A stretch of 64,000 nt of DNA. Origin: Streptosporangium oxazolinicum. Its GTDB lineage: Bacteria > Actinomycetota > Actinomycetes > Streptosporangiales > Streptosporangiaceae. The notes below the pieces were generated by a model, which was not told where the DNA came from, ran no database searches, and saw only the letters and a list, made by a program, of their open reading frames with translations. Position 1 is the stretch's first letter, and each line of letters begins with the position of its first letter. Location of the stretch: assembly GCF_039537505.1 (NCBI RefSeq), contig NZ_BAABAQ010000001.1:372001-436000 (forward strand), in the 5' to 3' direction. Both the position numbers and the translations under genes were made by a program. Shown here piece by piece: positions 1 through 8,378 of the stretch.

Positions 1-217
1 GCGGGTGTCCCTCGGCGCCGACCGGATCGGCCACATCTCCACCCAGTGGGTCGGCGAGGACGGCGGCAAGGGAACCCCGACCGCCTTCGTACGGGTGGGC
101 GAGGAAAGGGTGGTCGAGGTGCTGATGAGTCCCGCCTACGCGAAGGACCTCCGCGGCGAGAGGGCGATCGATCGTGAGCTGACCAGGGTCGCGGCGGGCC
201 TGACCGCCGACGACTGA
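1..217 (+). CDS. C-terminal end of an unrecognised protein
   Basis: An open frame runs in from the left edge and stops with TGA at 215-217. About 72 residues are visible; the true start lies outside the window. The visible part is soluble-looking, mixed alpha/beta, with no membrane segment or motif I recognise, so no function is offered. It converges on the oxidoreductase gene that ends at 340, with a GC-rich hairpin between them. Codon use (G/C in third position) agrees with a real host gene. Confidence 0.6.
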   Translation, partial: RVSLGADRIGHISTQWVGEDGGKGTPTAFVRVGEERVVEVLMSPAYAKDLRGERAIDRELTRVAAGLTADD

Positions 218-240
218 ACCAGCGGCGACTGAACCGGCGA

Positions 241-271
241 GGCGGGGACGCGCCCGGCACACCTCCCCGCC
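241..271. terminator. Hairpin between convergent genes
   Basis: GGCGGGGA at 241-248 pairs perfectly with TCCCCGCC at 264-271 across a 15-nt loop. It sits between two convergent genes (ends at 217 and 340), where a shared terminator is expected. There is no T tract, which is common for actinobacterial terminators. Confidence 0.45.
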
Positions 272-339
272 GATCCGGTACGCCTCCTCGGGATCGGTAC
301 GCCCCCTTGGGATCCGGTGGAGTGCGCGTTTGGGGGCGG

Positions 340-3039
340 TCAGGACGGCAGGCGCCGGACGCGTTCCAAGGACGGGTCGTAGAGGGGTTCCGCGGTGACG
401 GCGGCGCCCACCCAGGTGCCGGTGACACCGACCTCGACGCGATCGCCGGGGGCGGTGCCCTCGGGCAGGTAGGCGTAGGCGATCGAACGGTCGACACGGT
501 GGCCGTACCCGCCGCTGGTCACCCGCGAGGCGGGCAGCCCACCCGCGCGGACCGGCTCCCCGCCGAGGCAGACCTGGCGAGGGTCGTCCAGGACCAGGCA
601 GAACAGACGCCGCGCGGGACGGTCAACGGTAGGACGGTCGTCACCCGGACCACCGGCGGCGGGGCGGTCGTCAGCCGGGCGGTCGTCGGTGAAACGGCCG
701 TCGGCCGGACGACTGACGGCGGGGCGGTCATCGGCTGAACGGCCGGCGGCCTCCAGGGCCGCGCGGCCGAGGAAGTCCTTGTCGCGGGCGACCGCGAACC
801 CCAGGCCCGCCTCGTGGGGGGTGGTCTCCGGGGTGATGTCCATGCCCCAGACGCGGTAGCCCTTCTCCAGGCGCATCGAGTCGATCGCGCGGTACCCGGC
901 CGGGCGCATGCCGTACGGTGTCCCCGCCTCCATGAGCGTGTCCCACAGCGTCAGCCCGTACTCCGACGGGCAGTACAGCTCCCAGCCGAACTCGCCCACG
1001 AACGTCACCCGCTGGGCCAGCACCGGGACGTTCCCGACGCTGATCTCCCTGGCCCTCATGTAGCCGAAGGTCAGGTCGTCGCCGGAGACGGAACCGAGGA
1101 TGTCGAGCGCCCTCGGACCCCACAGGCAGTAGCAGGCGTGGGCCGAGGTGACGTCGCGGACGTCGAGGCCCTGACCCCGGAGCCAGGCGGCGTCGTGAAC
1201 ACCGAAGGCGGTGCCGGTGACCAGGCGGAAGCGGTCGTCCGCCAGGCGGGTGACGGTGATGTCGGCCTCGATGCCGCCGCGCTCGTTGAGGAGCTGGGTG
1301 TAGACGATCGAGCCCACGGGCCTGTCGAGCTGTCCGGCGCACGCCCGCTGCAGCCCCTCCAGGGCCCCCGGCCCCGACACCTCCAGCTTGGAGAACGAGG
1401 TCTGGTCGAAGAGTCCCGCGGCGTCGCGGGTGGCCAGGCACTCCTCGCGTACGGCGGACGACCAGATCCGGCCCGCCCAGCCGTCCGGACGGGGGCTCCG
1501 GCCATCCGGAAGGACGTCCAGGACGTCTGAAGGGACGTCTCGGACGTCCCGGGGGACGCCCTGGTCGTCCGCGGGAAGGTCACCGGACTCCGTGGCCGGG
1601 TGGTCCGGGCTGGCCGGGCTGACCGGGCTGACCGGGCTGACCAGGCGATCCGAGCGGGCCGGGCGCTCGCCGGGTTCGTACCAGTTGACCCGTTCCCAGC
1701 CGGACTTCTCGCCGAACACCGCCCCCAGCTCCACGTGCCGTACCCAGGCGGGAGAGCGGCGGAGCGGCCGGGCGGCGGTGCGCTCCTCACCGGGGTAGAC
1801 GATGTCGTAGTACTTCGAGTACGAGTCCAGGGCCTTGGCGCGGGTCCACGACGCGGAACGGGCGTGGGTCCCGAAACGCCGCAGATCCATGCCGAACACG
1901 TCGTACTCGGGTGAGCCATCCACGATCCACTCGGCCATCACCTTGCCCACCCCTCCGGCCGCCGCGAGGCCGTGCACGCAGAATCCGGCCGCCGCCCACA
2001 ACCCGCGGACCGGGGTCTCGCCGAGGAGGAACTCGCCGTCGGGAGTGAACGCCTCGGGGCCGTGGACGACCTTCGTGATGTTGGTACGAGCCAGGTCGGG
2101 GACCCGTCGCACCGCCGACTCCCACGATTCCTGAAATTTCGGCATATCCGGAGGGAAAAGCGTCCGAGCCTCCTCCAGTGGCGCGACCGTCTCCCAAATC
2201 TCCGGATTTCGGATATACCCGCCTACCAAAATCCCCGCGTTCTCCTCCCGGAAATAGACAATGTTATCCGGATCCCGCACCGTGGGCATGGACGACGGAA
2301 CCCCGAATGATTCGGTGACTACATATTGGTGTTTTATCGGCACAACCGGAATGTCCACCCCGGCCAGCCGCCCGACCCGGCCGCTCGCCGCGCCCGCCGC
2401 GACGACCACGGTCTCCGCCAGGACCGTCCACTCCTCGACGTCCGCGGAACCCTCGGCCCCCGACGCGAGCCGGACCCCGGTGATCGCGCCGTTCTCCACG
2501 TCGAGGCCCGTCACGCGGGTCCCGGTGTGGATCCGCACGCCCAGCTTCCGCGCCCCGGCCGCCAGTGCCCTGGCCAGCAGCGCCGGGTCCAGCCAGCCGT
2601 CCCCGGGCAGCCAGAGCGCGGCCCGCACGTCGTCGGCGCGCAGCAGCGGGAGCATCTCCTTCGCCTCGGCACCGGAGATCACCTCCAGGCCCAGCCCGTA
2701 GGTCTCCCCGGCCCCGGCCAGCCGCAGCGACTCCTCCACCCGCTCGGGCGTGGTCGCCAGGCGGAGGCCGCCCACCCCGCGCCACCCCGGGTCCAGCCCG
2801 GTGAGCTCGGCCAGTTCGGGATAGAGACCGGCCGAATACATGATCATCTTTGTCTGGGTGACGGTGGAGCGGAGCTGGCCCACGAACCCGGCCGAGTGCC
2901 AGGTGGTCCCCTCGGTGAGTTCGTGTCGCTCGACGAGGATCACCTCGGTCCAGCCGAGCCTTGCCAGGTGGTAGGCCACACTGCAACCGGCCACCCCTCC
3001 GCCGATCACGACGGCTCGCGCGGAGCCGGGAAGTTTCAA
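340..3039 (-). CDS. FAD-dependent oxidoreductase / GcvT-domain fusion (dimethylglycine or sarcosine dehydrogenase-like)
   Basis: Probable cytoplasmic flavoenzyme that oxidatively demethylates an N-methylated amine (dimethylglycine, sarcosine or similar) and passes the one-carbon unit to folate. The N-terminal half is a DAO-type FAD domain with the dinucleotide motif VVIGGGVAGCSVAYHLAR and the flavin-attachment-like HELTEGTTWHSAG; an FAO-type middle domain and GCV_T/GCV_T_C domains follow. I chose TTG at 3039 because AGAGGGG stands 9 nt before it; the in-frame TTG at 3084 has no ribosome site. Two low-complexity inserts are unusual: one between the FAD and GcvT halves (about 1480-1680) and one inside the C-terminal GcvT barrel (about 600-745), where orthologues should be compact. 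The divergent neighbours are a choline-kinase-like gene and an APC permease, fitting amine catabolism. The substrate is inferred, not proven. Confidence 0.85.
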   Translation of the reverse strand: MKLPGSARAVVIGGGVAGCSVAYHLARLGWTEVILVERHELTEGTTWHSAGFVGQLRSTVTQTKMIMYSAGLYPELAELTGLDPGWRGVGGLRLATTPERVEESLRLAGAGETYGLGLEVISGAEAKEMLPLLRADDVRAALWLPGDGWLDPALLARALAAGARKLGVRIHTGTRVTGLDVENGAITGVRLASGAEGSADVEEWTVLAETVVVAAGAASGRVGRLAGVDIPVVPIKHQYVVTESFGVPSSMPTVRDPDNIVYFREENAGILVGGYIRNPEIWETVAPLEEARTLFPPDMPKFQESWESAVRRVPDLARTNITKVVHGPEAFTPDGEFLLGETPVRGLWAAAGFCVHGLAAAGGVGKVMAEWIVDGSPEYDVFGMDLRRFGTHARSASWTRAKALDSYSKYYDIVYPGEERTAARPLRRSPAWVRHVELGAVFGEKSGWERVNWYEPGERPARSDRLVSPVSPVSPASPDHPATESGDLPADDQGVPRDVRDVPSDVLDVLPDGRSPRPDGWAGRIWSSAVREECLATRDAAGLFDQTSFSKLEVSGPGALEGLQRACAGQLDRPVGSIVYTQLLNERGGIEADITVTRLADDRFRLVTGTAFGVHDAAWLRGQGLDVRDVTSAHACYCLWGPRALDILGSVSGDDLTFGYMRAREISVGNVPVLAQRVTFVGEFGWELYCPSEYGLTLWDTLMEAGTPYGMRPAGYRAIDSMRLEKGYRVWGMDITPETTPHEAGLGFAVARDKDFLGRAALEAAGRSADDRPAVSRPADGRFTDDRPADDRPAAGGPGDDRPTVDRPARRLFCLVLDDPRQVCLGGEPVRAGGLPASRVTSGGYGHRVDRSIAYAYLPEGTAPGDRVEVGVTGTWVGAAVTAEPLYDPSLERVRRLPS
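600..745. repeat. In-frame degenerate minisatellite inside a GcvT domain
   Basis: Repeated variants of GGGCGGTCGTC/GGACGGTCGTC run through this stretch and, read on the minus strand, encode a string of DDRPA-like units. The repeat interrupts the conserved C-terminal barrel between a helix ending LEAAG and the strand beginning RRLFCL. The frame is kept throughout. Confidence 0.65.
1500..1660. repeat. In-frame repeats in the inter-domain linker
   Basis: Three adjacent copies of CCGGGCTGA-type 9-mers (around 1614-1645) and several GGACGTC-containing units (around 1505-1560) encode a Pro/Ser/Asp-rich disordered linker between the FAD half and the GcvT half of the oxidoreductase. Confidence 0.6.
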
Positions 3040-3114
3040 GGCGCGCAACCCCTCTGTAACAACTAGTCCACAGAATCGGATCAATGGTATGAAGGTAGGC
3101 CAAAGGAGGGCGGC

Positions 3115-4068
3115 ATGCCAGATCCTCTAGAGGACGTCCGTAAATGGGCTGACCAGCCCGTGACCGAGACCCCGATCAAGGGTGGCCTCAGCCACCGGAT
3201 CTCCCGGCTCGTCACGGCCGACGGGCAGCGATGGCTGCTGCGCGTGCTGGATCCCCGGGTCTCGGAGGCCGGCCTGGGCATACCGCTCGACCAGGAGATC
3301 GCCAACACGGTCCACGCGGCGGACGCGGGGGTCGGCCCCAGGGTGCTGCACCGGCTGCCGGGCGCGCTGGTGCTGGAGTATCTCGACGGCGTCACCCTGG
3401 ACGCCCACGCCGTACGGACGATTCCCGGCCCCGTCGCGGCGGCCTGCCGCCGGCTGCACGCCGGGCCCCGGTTCGTCAACGACTTCTCCGTCTTCCGCAA
3501 GCTCGACGAGTTCCTCGCCCTCTGCCGTACCCACGAACTGGGCACACCCGACGGCTACGAGGACCGTCTTCCCGCGGCGGCGGAGATCGAACGGGCACTC
3601 GCCGCCGATCCGCTGCCCACGGTGCCGTGCCACAACGACCTGCTGCCGGAGAACTTCATCCGCTGCGGCGCCGAGGTGCGGATCGTCGACTACCAGCTCT
3701 CGGGGAACAACGACCCGGCCTTCGAGCTGGGCGACATCGCCGCCGAGGCCGACTACGACCCGGACCTGACCGCCCGGCTGGCCCGCGCCTACTTCGGCAC
3801 CGACGACCGGCGGCTCACCTCCAGGGTGAGGCTCAACCTGATCATGTCCAACCTGACCTGGACGCTCTGGTTCGCCGTGCACCACGGGCTACTCAGGGAG
3901 CAGGCGGCCGACGCCGACTTCGACTACGAGGCCGAGGCGGCCGACAAGTTCTCACAAGCCGTACGGGACCTGGACGACCCGGGGTTCGGACGGCTCGTCG
4001 ATGACGTCCGGGGCGCGAGCACCGGATTTCCGCACCCCCCGCACCACCACGCAAGGAGGCTTGAGTGA
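3115..4068 (+). CDS. Choline/ethanolamine-kinase-like phosphotransferase (APH family)
   Basis: A 317-residue kinase-fold protein. The catalytic loop is the Brenner-type motif CHNDLLPENF (about residues 178-187), followed by the Mg-binding segment IVDYQLSGNNDPAFELGDIA, as in choline and ethanolamine kinases and ABC1/APH enzymes. ATG at 3115 is preceded by AAAGGAGGG at good spacing. The stop overlaps the next start (GTGA at 4065-4068), so the permease is translationally coupled. It probably phosphorylates a small amino-alcohol taken up by that permease, but a thiamine, homoserine or aminoglycoside substrate cannot be excluded. It diverges from the dimethylglycine-dehydrogenase-like gene with about 75 bp between starts. 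Confidence 0.85.
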   Translation: MPDPLEDVRKWADQPVTETPIKGGLSHRISRLVTADGQRWLLRVLDPRVSEAGLGIPLDQEIANTVHAADAGVGPRVLHRLPGALVLEYLDGVTLDAHAVRTIPGPVAAACRRLHAGPRFVNDFSVFRKLDEFLALCRTHELGTPDGYEDRLPAAAEIERALAADPLPTVPCHNDLLPENFIRCGAEVRIVDYQLSGNNDPAFELGDIAAEADYDPDLTARLARAYFGTDDRRLTSRVRLNLIMSNLTWTLWFAVHHGLLREQAADADFDYEAEAADKFSQAVRDLDDPGFGRLVDDVRGASTGFPHPPHHHARRLE

Positions 4069-5633
4069 CCAAGCCAATACCGGTCGACGAGGACGCGCAA
4101 CGCCTCGCCGAACTCGGTTACAAGCAGGAGCTCTCCAGAACCTGGAGCGGCTTCTCCAACTTCGCCATCTCCTTCTCGATCATCTCCATCCTGGCCGGCT
4201 GCTTCACCACGTTCGGCCAGGCCTGGAACAACGGTGGGCCCGTCGCCATCTCGTGGGGGTGGCCGCTGATCTCGATCTTCATCCTGATCATCGGGCTGTG
4301 CATGTCGGAACTGGTCTCGGCCTATCCGACCGCCGGTGGCATCTACTGGTGGGCCGCCAAGATGGGCAGGCCGATCCACGGCTGGTTCACCGGCTGGTTC
4401 AACCTCATCGGCCTGATCGCCGTGACGGCCTCGGTCGACTACGGCTGCGCGACCTTCCTGAACATCACCCTCAGCCGGTTCCTCTCCGGCTGGGACCCCA
4501 GCCTGACCAACGCGTTCATCCTGTTCGCGGTGATCCTCGTCCTGCACGCCCTGATCAACATCTTCAGTCACCGGCTGATCTCCACGCTGCAGAACGTCTC
4601 GGTGTGGTGGCACGTGTTCGGCGCGGCGGTGGTCGTGCTGATCCTGGTCTTCGGCCCCGACTCGCACCAGTCGATGTCCTTCGTCTTCACCGAGACGATC
4701 AACAACTCCGGCTTCTCCGACTCCTCGTACTGGTTCTACGTGCTGCCGCTCGGCTTCCTGCTGACCCAGTACACGATCACCGGGTTCGACGCGTGCGCGC
4801 ACGTGTCGGAGGAGACCCAGGGCGCCTCCACCGCCGCCGCCAGGGGACTGTGGCAGTCGATCTTCTACTCGGCGATCGGCGGCTGGATCCTGCTGCTGGC
4901 CTTCCTGTTCGCGGCCACCGACGTGGACGCGGTCAACGAGGCGGGCGGCTTCGTCGGCGCCATCTTCGACAGCGCGCTCCCCGGCAACCTGGCCACCGCG
5001 ATCTTCGCGATCTCCACCATCGGCCAGTTCTTCTGCGGGATGAGCTGCGTGACCTCGATGTCCCGGATGACCTACGCCTTCTCCCGCGACGGCGCCATCC
5101 CCGGCTGGCGCCTGTGGTCGAGGGTGGACGCCAACCGGACCCCCGTCAACGCGATCGTCTTCGGCTGCACGGCCGCGCTGATCCTCACCCTGCCCGCGTT
5201 GTACGAGGCCCCCGGCGGTCTGCCGCTGGCCTTCTACGCGGTCGTGTCGGTGGCGGTCATCGGCCTCTACATCGCCTTCGCGATCCCGATCTGGCTCCGG
5301 CTGCGGATGGGCGACCGGTTCCAGCCGGGACCCTGGACGCTGGGGTCGAAGTACAAGGTCATGTGCTGGATCGCCATCGTCGAGATCGTCGTCGTCTCGA
5401 TCTACTTCATCATGCCGCTGGTCCCGGCCGCCGTGCCGTTCAGCGACGACTTCACCTGGACCGCGGTCAACTACTCACCGATCGTGGTCGGCGTGATGGT
5501 GCTGGCCGTGGGCCTGTGGTGGGTGCTGTCGGCCAGGCACTGGTTCACCGGCCCGCGCCGTACGGTCGACATGGCCGAGGCGTTCGACCCGACCGGCACG
5601 ACCAGTACGACCGGCAAGGAGCCGATCGGCTGA
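4065..5633 (+). CDS. APC-superfamily amino acid / amine permease
   Basis: A 522-residue integral membrane protein with about 12 hydrophobic spans. The early segments GFSNFAISFSIISILAGCF and CMSELVSAYPTAGGIYWWAA match the GABA/choline permease branch of the APC superfamily, which includes fungal choline transporters. The GTG start at 4065 overlaps the kinase stop and has GCAAGGAGG just upstream. It should import an amino acid or quaternary/primary amine by cation symport. With a choline-kinase-like gene upstream and a methylamine-type dehydrogenase divergent, choline or a related amine is the best guess for substrate. Confidence 0.87.
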   Translation: MTKPIPVDEDAQRLAELGYKQELSRTWSGFSNFAISFSIISILAGCFTTFGQAWNNGGPVAISWGWPLISIFILIIGLCMSELVSAYPTAGGIYWWAAKMGRPIHGWFTGWFNLIGLIAVTASVDYGCATFLNITLSRFLSGWDPSLTNAFILFAVILVLHALINIFSHRLISTLQNVSVWWHVFGAAVVVLILVFGPDSHQSMSFVFTETINNSGFSDSSYWFYVLPLGFLLTQYTITGFDACAHVSEETQGASTAAARGLWQSIFYSAIGGWILLLAFLFAATDVDAVNEAGGFVGAIFDSALPGNLATAIFAISTIGQFFCGMSCVTSMSRMTYAFSRDGAIPGWRLWSRVDANRTPVNAIVFGCTAALILTLPALYEAPGGLPLAFYAVVSVAVIGLYIAFAIPIWLRLRMGDRFQPGPWTLGSKYKVMCWIAIVEIVVVSIYFIMPLVPAAVPFSDDFTWTAVNYSPIVVGVMVLAVGLWWVLSARHWFTGPRRTVDMAEAFDPTGTTSTTGKEPIG

Positions 5634-5661
5634 AAGATCACCGAGAGGGCCGGGGAACCGG

Positions 5662-6300
5662 TCAGCTCGCCTCGAAGGCCTCCGCCACCGCGGCACGGAC
5701 CCGGTCCATCGCCGCGGCGGCGGGGGCCTCCCTGCCCATGGACGTCATGTCGACGTCGGGCATGCCGCAGGCCACCGCCCAGCCCCACGGGGTGAGGTCG
5801 CCGTCGACGTTGAGGGCGAACCCGTGGCTGGTGACGCCCCGGCTCTGCCGCATGCCGATCGAGACGATCTTTCGTCCCGTCTCGGTCGTCCACACGCCGG
5901 TGAGCAGCTCCGAGCCCGGCGGGGTGTCGCGGCGCTCGGCCGGGACACCCAGCGCGGCGAGCGCGGCGACGAGCCTCAGCTCGACCTCGCGGACGTAGTC
6001 GACGATCCCCTCGTCTTCGCCGAGCTTGACGACCAGGTATCCGACCAGCTGGCCGGGGCCGTGGTAGGTGAGCTGCCCGCCGCGCCCCGTGCTCACGACC
6101 GGGATGCCGTGAGCGGGGTCGGGCAGGTGCTGCTCGGGGGTTCGCCTGCCCACGGTGTACACCTGCGGGTGGCTGAGCAACCAGAGCGTGTCGGAGCGCT
6201 CGTCACGCTGCCGCTGACCGACCAGGTCGGTCATCCGCTCCATCGCCTTCTCGTAGTCGACCAGGTCGTCCTGGACCAGGGACAGTGGACGTCGCCTCAT
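5662..6300 (-). CDS. lipB: Octanoyl-[acyl-carrier protein]:protein N-octanoyltransferase
   Basis: Transfers octanoate from ACP to the lipoyl domains of 2-oxoacid dehydrogenases and GcvH, the first step of lipoate assembly. The 212-residue protein has the family signature RGGQLTYHGPGQLVGY, the catalytic lysine segment GRKIVSIGMR and the acyl-thioester cysteine in WAVACGMPD, with SHGFALNV between them. Length matches the family. It is convergent with the permease (28 bp gap). A GcvT-domain enzyme lies nearby, but lipB is normally unlinked housekeeping, so the neighbourhood need not be functional. Confidence 0.95.
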   Translation of the reverse strand: MRRRPLSLVQDDLVDYEKAMERMTDLVGQRQRDERSDTLWLLSHPQVYTVGRRTPEQHLPDPAHGIPVVSTGRGGQLTYHGPGQLVGYLVVKLGEDEGIVDYVREVELRLVAALAALGVPAERRDTPPGSELLTGVWTTETGRKIVSIGMRQSRGVTSHGFALNVDGDLTPWGWAVACGMPDVDMTSMGREAPAAAAMDRVRAAVAEAFEAS

Positions 6301-6315
6301 GCCCCCAGCCTATTT

Positions 6316-6501
6316 TCAGTAGCGGACTGCGGGCGCCTTGGGGATGAAGATCCACATGAGCACGTAGGCGACCCACAGGGGCCCCGGAATGAGCGACAGC
6401 AGCAGCCAGAACACCCGGACAAGGGTGGGCGGCATGTTGAGGCTCTCCGCGATCCCGCCGCAGACTCCGGCGACTATCTTGTGGTTTCTCGAACGGTGCA
6501 C
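6316..6501 (-). CDS. Small PspC-domain membrane protein
   Basis: A 61-residue protein with the PspC core KIVAGVCGGIAESLN followed by two hydrophobic segments (VFWLLLSLIPG and WVAYVLMWIFIP). PspC domains sense or transmit envelope stress in phage-shock systems; short stand-alone copies are common in actinobacteria and largely uncharacterised. I chose GTG at 6501 because GGGGAGAGG lies 4 nt upstream. An ATG at 6531 would add ten residues but has a ribosome site too close to the start. It is separated from lipB by 15 bp and may be co-transcribed with it. Confidence 0.82.
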   Translation of the reverse strand: MHRSRNHKIVAGVCGGIAESLNMPPTLVRVFWLLLSLIPGPLWVAYVLMWIFIPKAPAVRY

Positions 6502-6716
6502 GTTACCTCTCCCCGAATCGGTGTTCTTCATCTCTTCAAACGAACGACCGGAACCGGCCCGTTCCCGAGACACCCCTGAGAAAACCCTGTCAGGGTCGGC
6601 TTGATAACTTTTCTTGCACCTGAGCGTCGGCACATCTAGGCGAAACCAGCTGATCACGGTACGTTCCGCCATGTACGTAATAGGGGATCCCCCTCCGTTC
6701 CACCCCGAGGAGCGCT

Positions 6717-8279
6717 ATGCGCCTGAGGTTACGACGCAGCATGGTCCAGGCCGCCACCCTGGTCACGGCCATCGCCCTCCCTCTCGCTTTCACCGTCCCG
6801 GCGAGCGCGACCATCGCGACCACCACGTCCCCCGGCGTCACCGACGTCCTCGCCAACGTGTTCGCGACACAGATCAAGGGCAGTAACGTCAAGAAGCACC
6901 TGGACAAGTTCCAGCAGATCGCGACCGCCAACGGCGGCAACCGCGCCGCGGGTACGCCCGGTTACGACGCCTCCCTGGCCTACGTGCAGGACAAGCTGCG
7001 CAAGGCCGGGTACAAGACCTCCACGACCGACGTCGAGTTCCCGCTGGGCTGGGAGGAGGCGAGCCCCTCCGTCCTGCAGCAGACGGCCCCCGAGGCGAAG
7101 ACGTACGCCAACCCGGCCGACTTCGTGACCGTCATCTCCTCCGGCGGAGGCGACGTCACCGCGCAGGTGCAGGTCGTCGACGCCGTCATTCCGACCCCGC
7201 CGACCCCGAACACCTCGACGGCGGGTTGTGAGACCTCCGACTTCGCCGGGTTCGTCCCCGGCCGGATCGCGCTGATCCAGCGCGGCACCTGCCCGTTCGT
7301 CGACAAGGCCACCAACGCCAAGGCGGCCGGCGCGGCCGGTGTGATCTTCTTCAACGAGGGCCAGCCGGGCCGTACCGACCCGCTCGTCTTCGACATCGTC
7401 GAGTGGCGCTTCGGCTTCCCCATCGTGATGGCGAGCACGGCCGTCGGCCTGGACCTGGCTGACAGCCCGAACACCACCGTCCGTCTCAAGGTCGACGCCG
7501 AGACCGAGGTCGGCCGTACCAAGAACCTGATCGCCGACTCCCGCTGGGGCAAGTCCGGCGAGATCGTCGCGGTCGGCGCCCACCTGGACGGCGTGCACGA
7601 GGGCGCCGGCATCAACGACAACGGCTCCGGCAGCGCCGCCGTCCTGGAGACCGCGCTGAAGCTGGCCTACGTACCGACCAAGTACAAGGTGCGCTTCGCC
7701 TGGTGGGGCGCCGAGGAGCTGGGCCTGCTCGGCTCCGACCAGTACGTCGCGGGCCTGTCCCAGGCCGAGAAGGACAAGATCCGGCTCTACCTGAACTTCG
7801 ACATGATCGCCTCGCCGAACGACGGGACCTTCCTGTACGACGGTGACGACTCCGACGCCGAGGGCGCCCCCGCGGGCCCGGCCGGATCGCCGGAGATCGA
7901 GAAGCGCCTCGAGGCGTTCTACGCCAAGCGCAACCTGCCCTTCGAGGGCACCGACTTCACCGGCCGCTCCGACTACGGCGCGTTCATCGCCAACGGCATC
8001 CCGGCCGGCGGCATCTTCACCGGCGCCGAAGGCATCAAGACCCCCGAGCAGGCCGCCAAGTTCGGCGGGACCGCGGGCGTCGCCTACGACCCCTGCTACC
8101 ACTCCGCCTGCGACGGCATCGACAACATCAACGCCGCCGCGCTCGACCGCAACTCCAAGGCCGTGGGCTACGCCACCGCGTTCTTCGCCTACGACCTGAC
8201 CGGCATTCCCGACCGCAACGCGGCACTCGCCAAGTCCGCGGCGAAGTCCGCGGCGGCACCCGAGGGCGCCGCCCGCTAG
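6717..8279 (+). CDS. Secreted M28 zinc aminopeptidase with PA domain
   Basis: A 520-residue exported peptidase. The signal peptide has twin basic residues and ends near PASA (residue 31). A protease-associated insert spans about residues 125-260, with a cysteine pair near 171 and 192. The di-zinc ligands of the Streptomyces griseus aminopeptidase type are visible: H289 (GAHLDGV), D301 (GINDNGSGS), E333/E334 (WWGAEELG), D362 (NFDMIAS) and H461 (CYHSACD). It should release N-terminal residues from peptides outside the cell. The next gene is a paralogue of the same catalytic domain, so this is a tandem duplication. No C-terminal domain follows the peptidase. Confidence 0.93.
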   Translation: MRLRLRRSMVQAATLVTAIALPLAFTVPASATIATTTSPGVTDVLANVFATQIKGSNVKKHLDKFQQIATANGGNRAAGTPGYDASLAYVQDKLRKAGYKTSTTDVEFPLGWEEASPSVLQQTAPEAKTYANPADFVTVISSGGGDVTAQVQVVDAVIPTPPTPNTSTAGCETSDFAGFVPGRIALIQRGTCPFVDKATNAKAAGAAGVIFFNEGQPGRTDPLVFDIVEWRFGFPIVMASTAVGLDLADSPNTTVRLKVDAETEVGRTKNLIADSRWGKSGEIVAVGAHLDGVHEGAGINDNGSGSAAVLETALKLAYVPTKYKVRFAWWGAEELGLLGSDQYVAGLSQAEKDKIRLYLNFDMIASPNDGTFLYDGDDSDAEGAPAGPAGSPEIEKRLEAFYAKRNLPFEGTDFTGRSDYGAFIANGIPAGGIFTGAEGIKTPEQAAKFGGTAGVAYDPCYHSACDGIDNINAAALDRNSKAVGYATAFFAYDLTGIPDRNAALAKSAAKSAAAPEGAAR

Positions 8280-8378
8280 GGACCGCTCCGCAAGCGCACC
8301 ACCACGCTGTACGGCGCGCACCCGCCACGGGTGCGCGCCGCTCGGGGGACCCACACACCCTCAGACCCGAGGAGCATG

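Noticed and set aside
3039..3084. TTG start at 3084 for the oxidoreductase
   Set aside because: Nothing resembling a ribosome site upstream, whereas TTG at 3039 has one.
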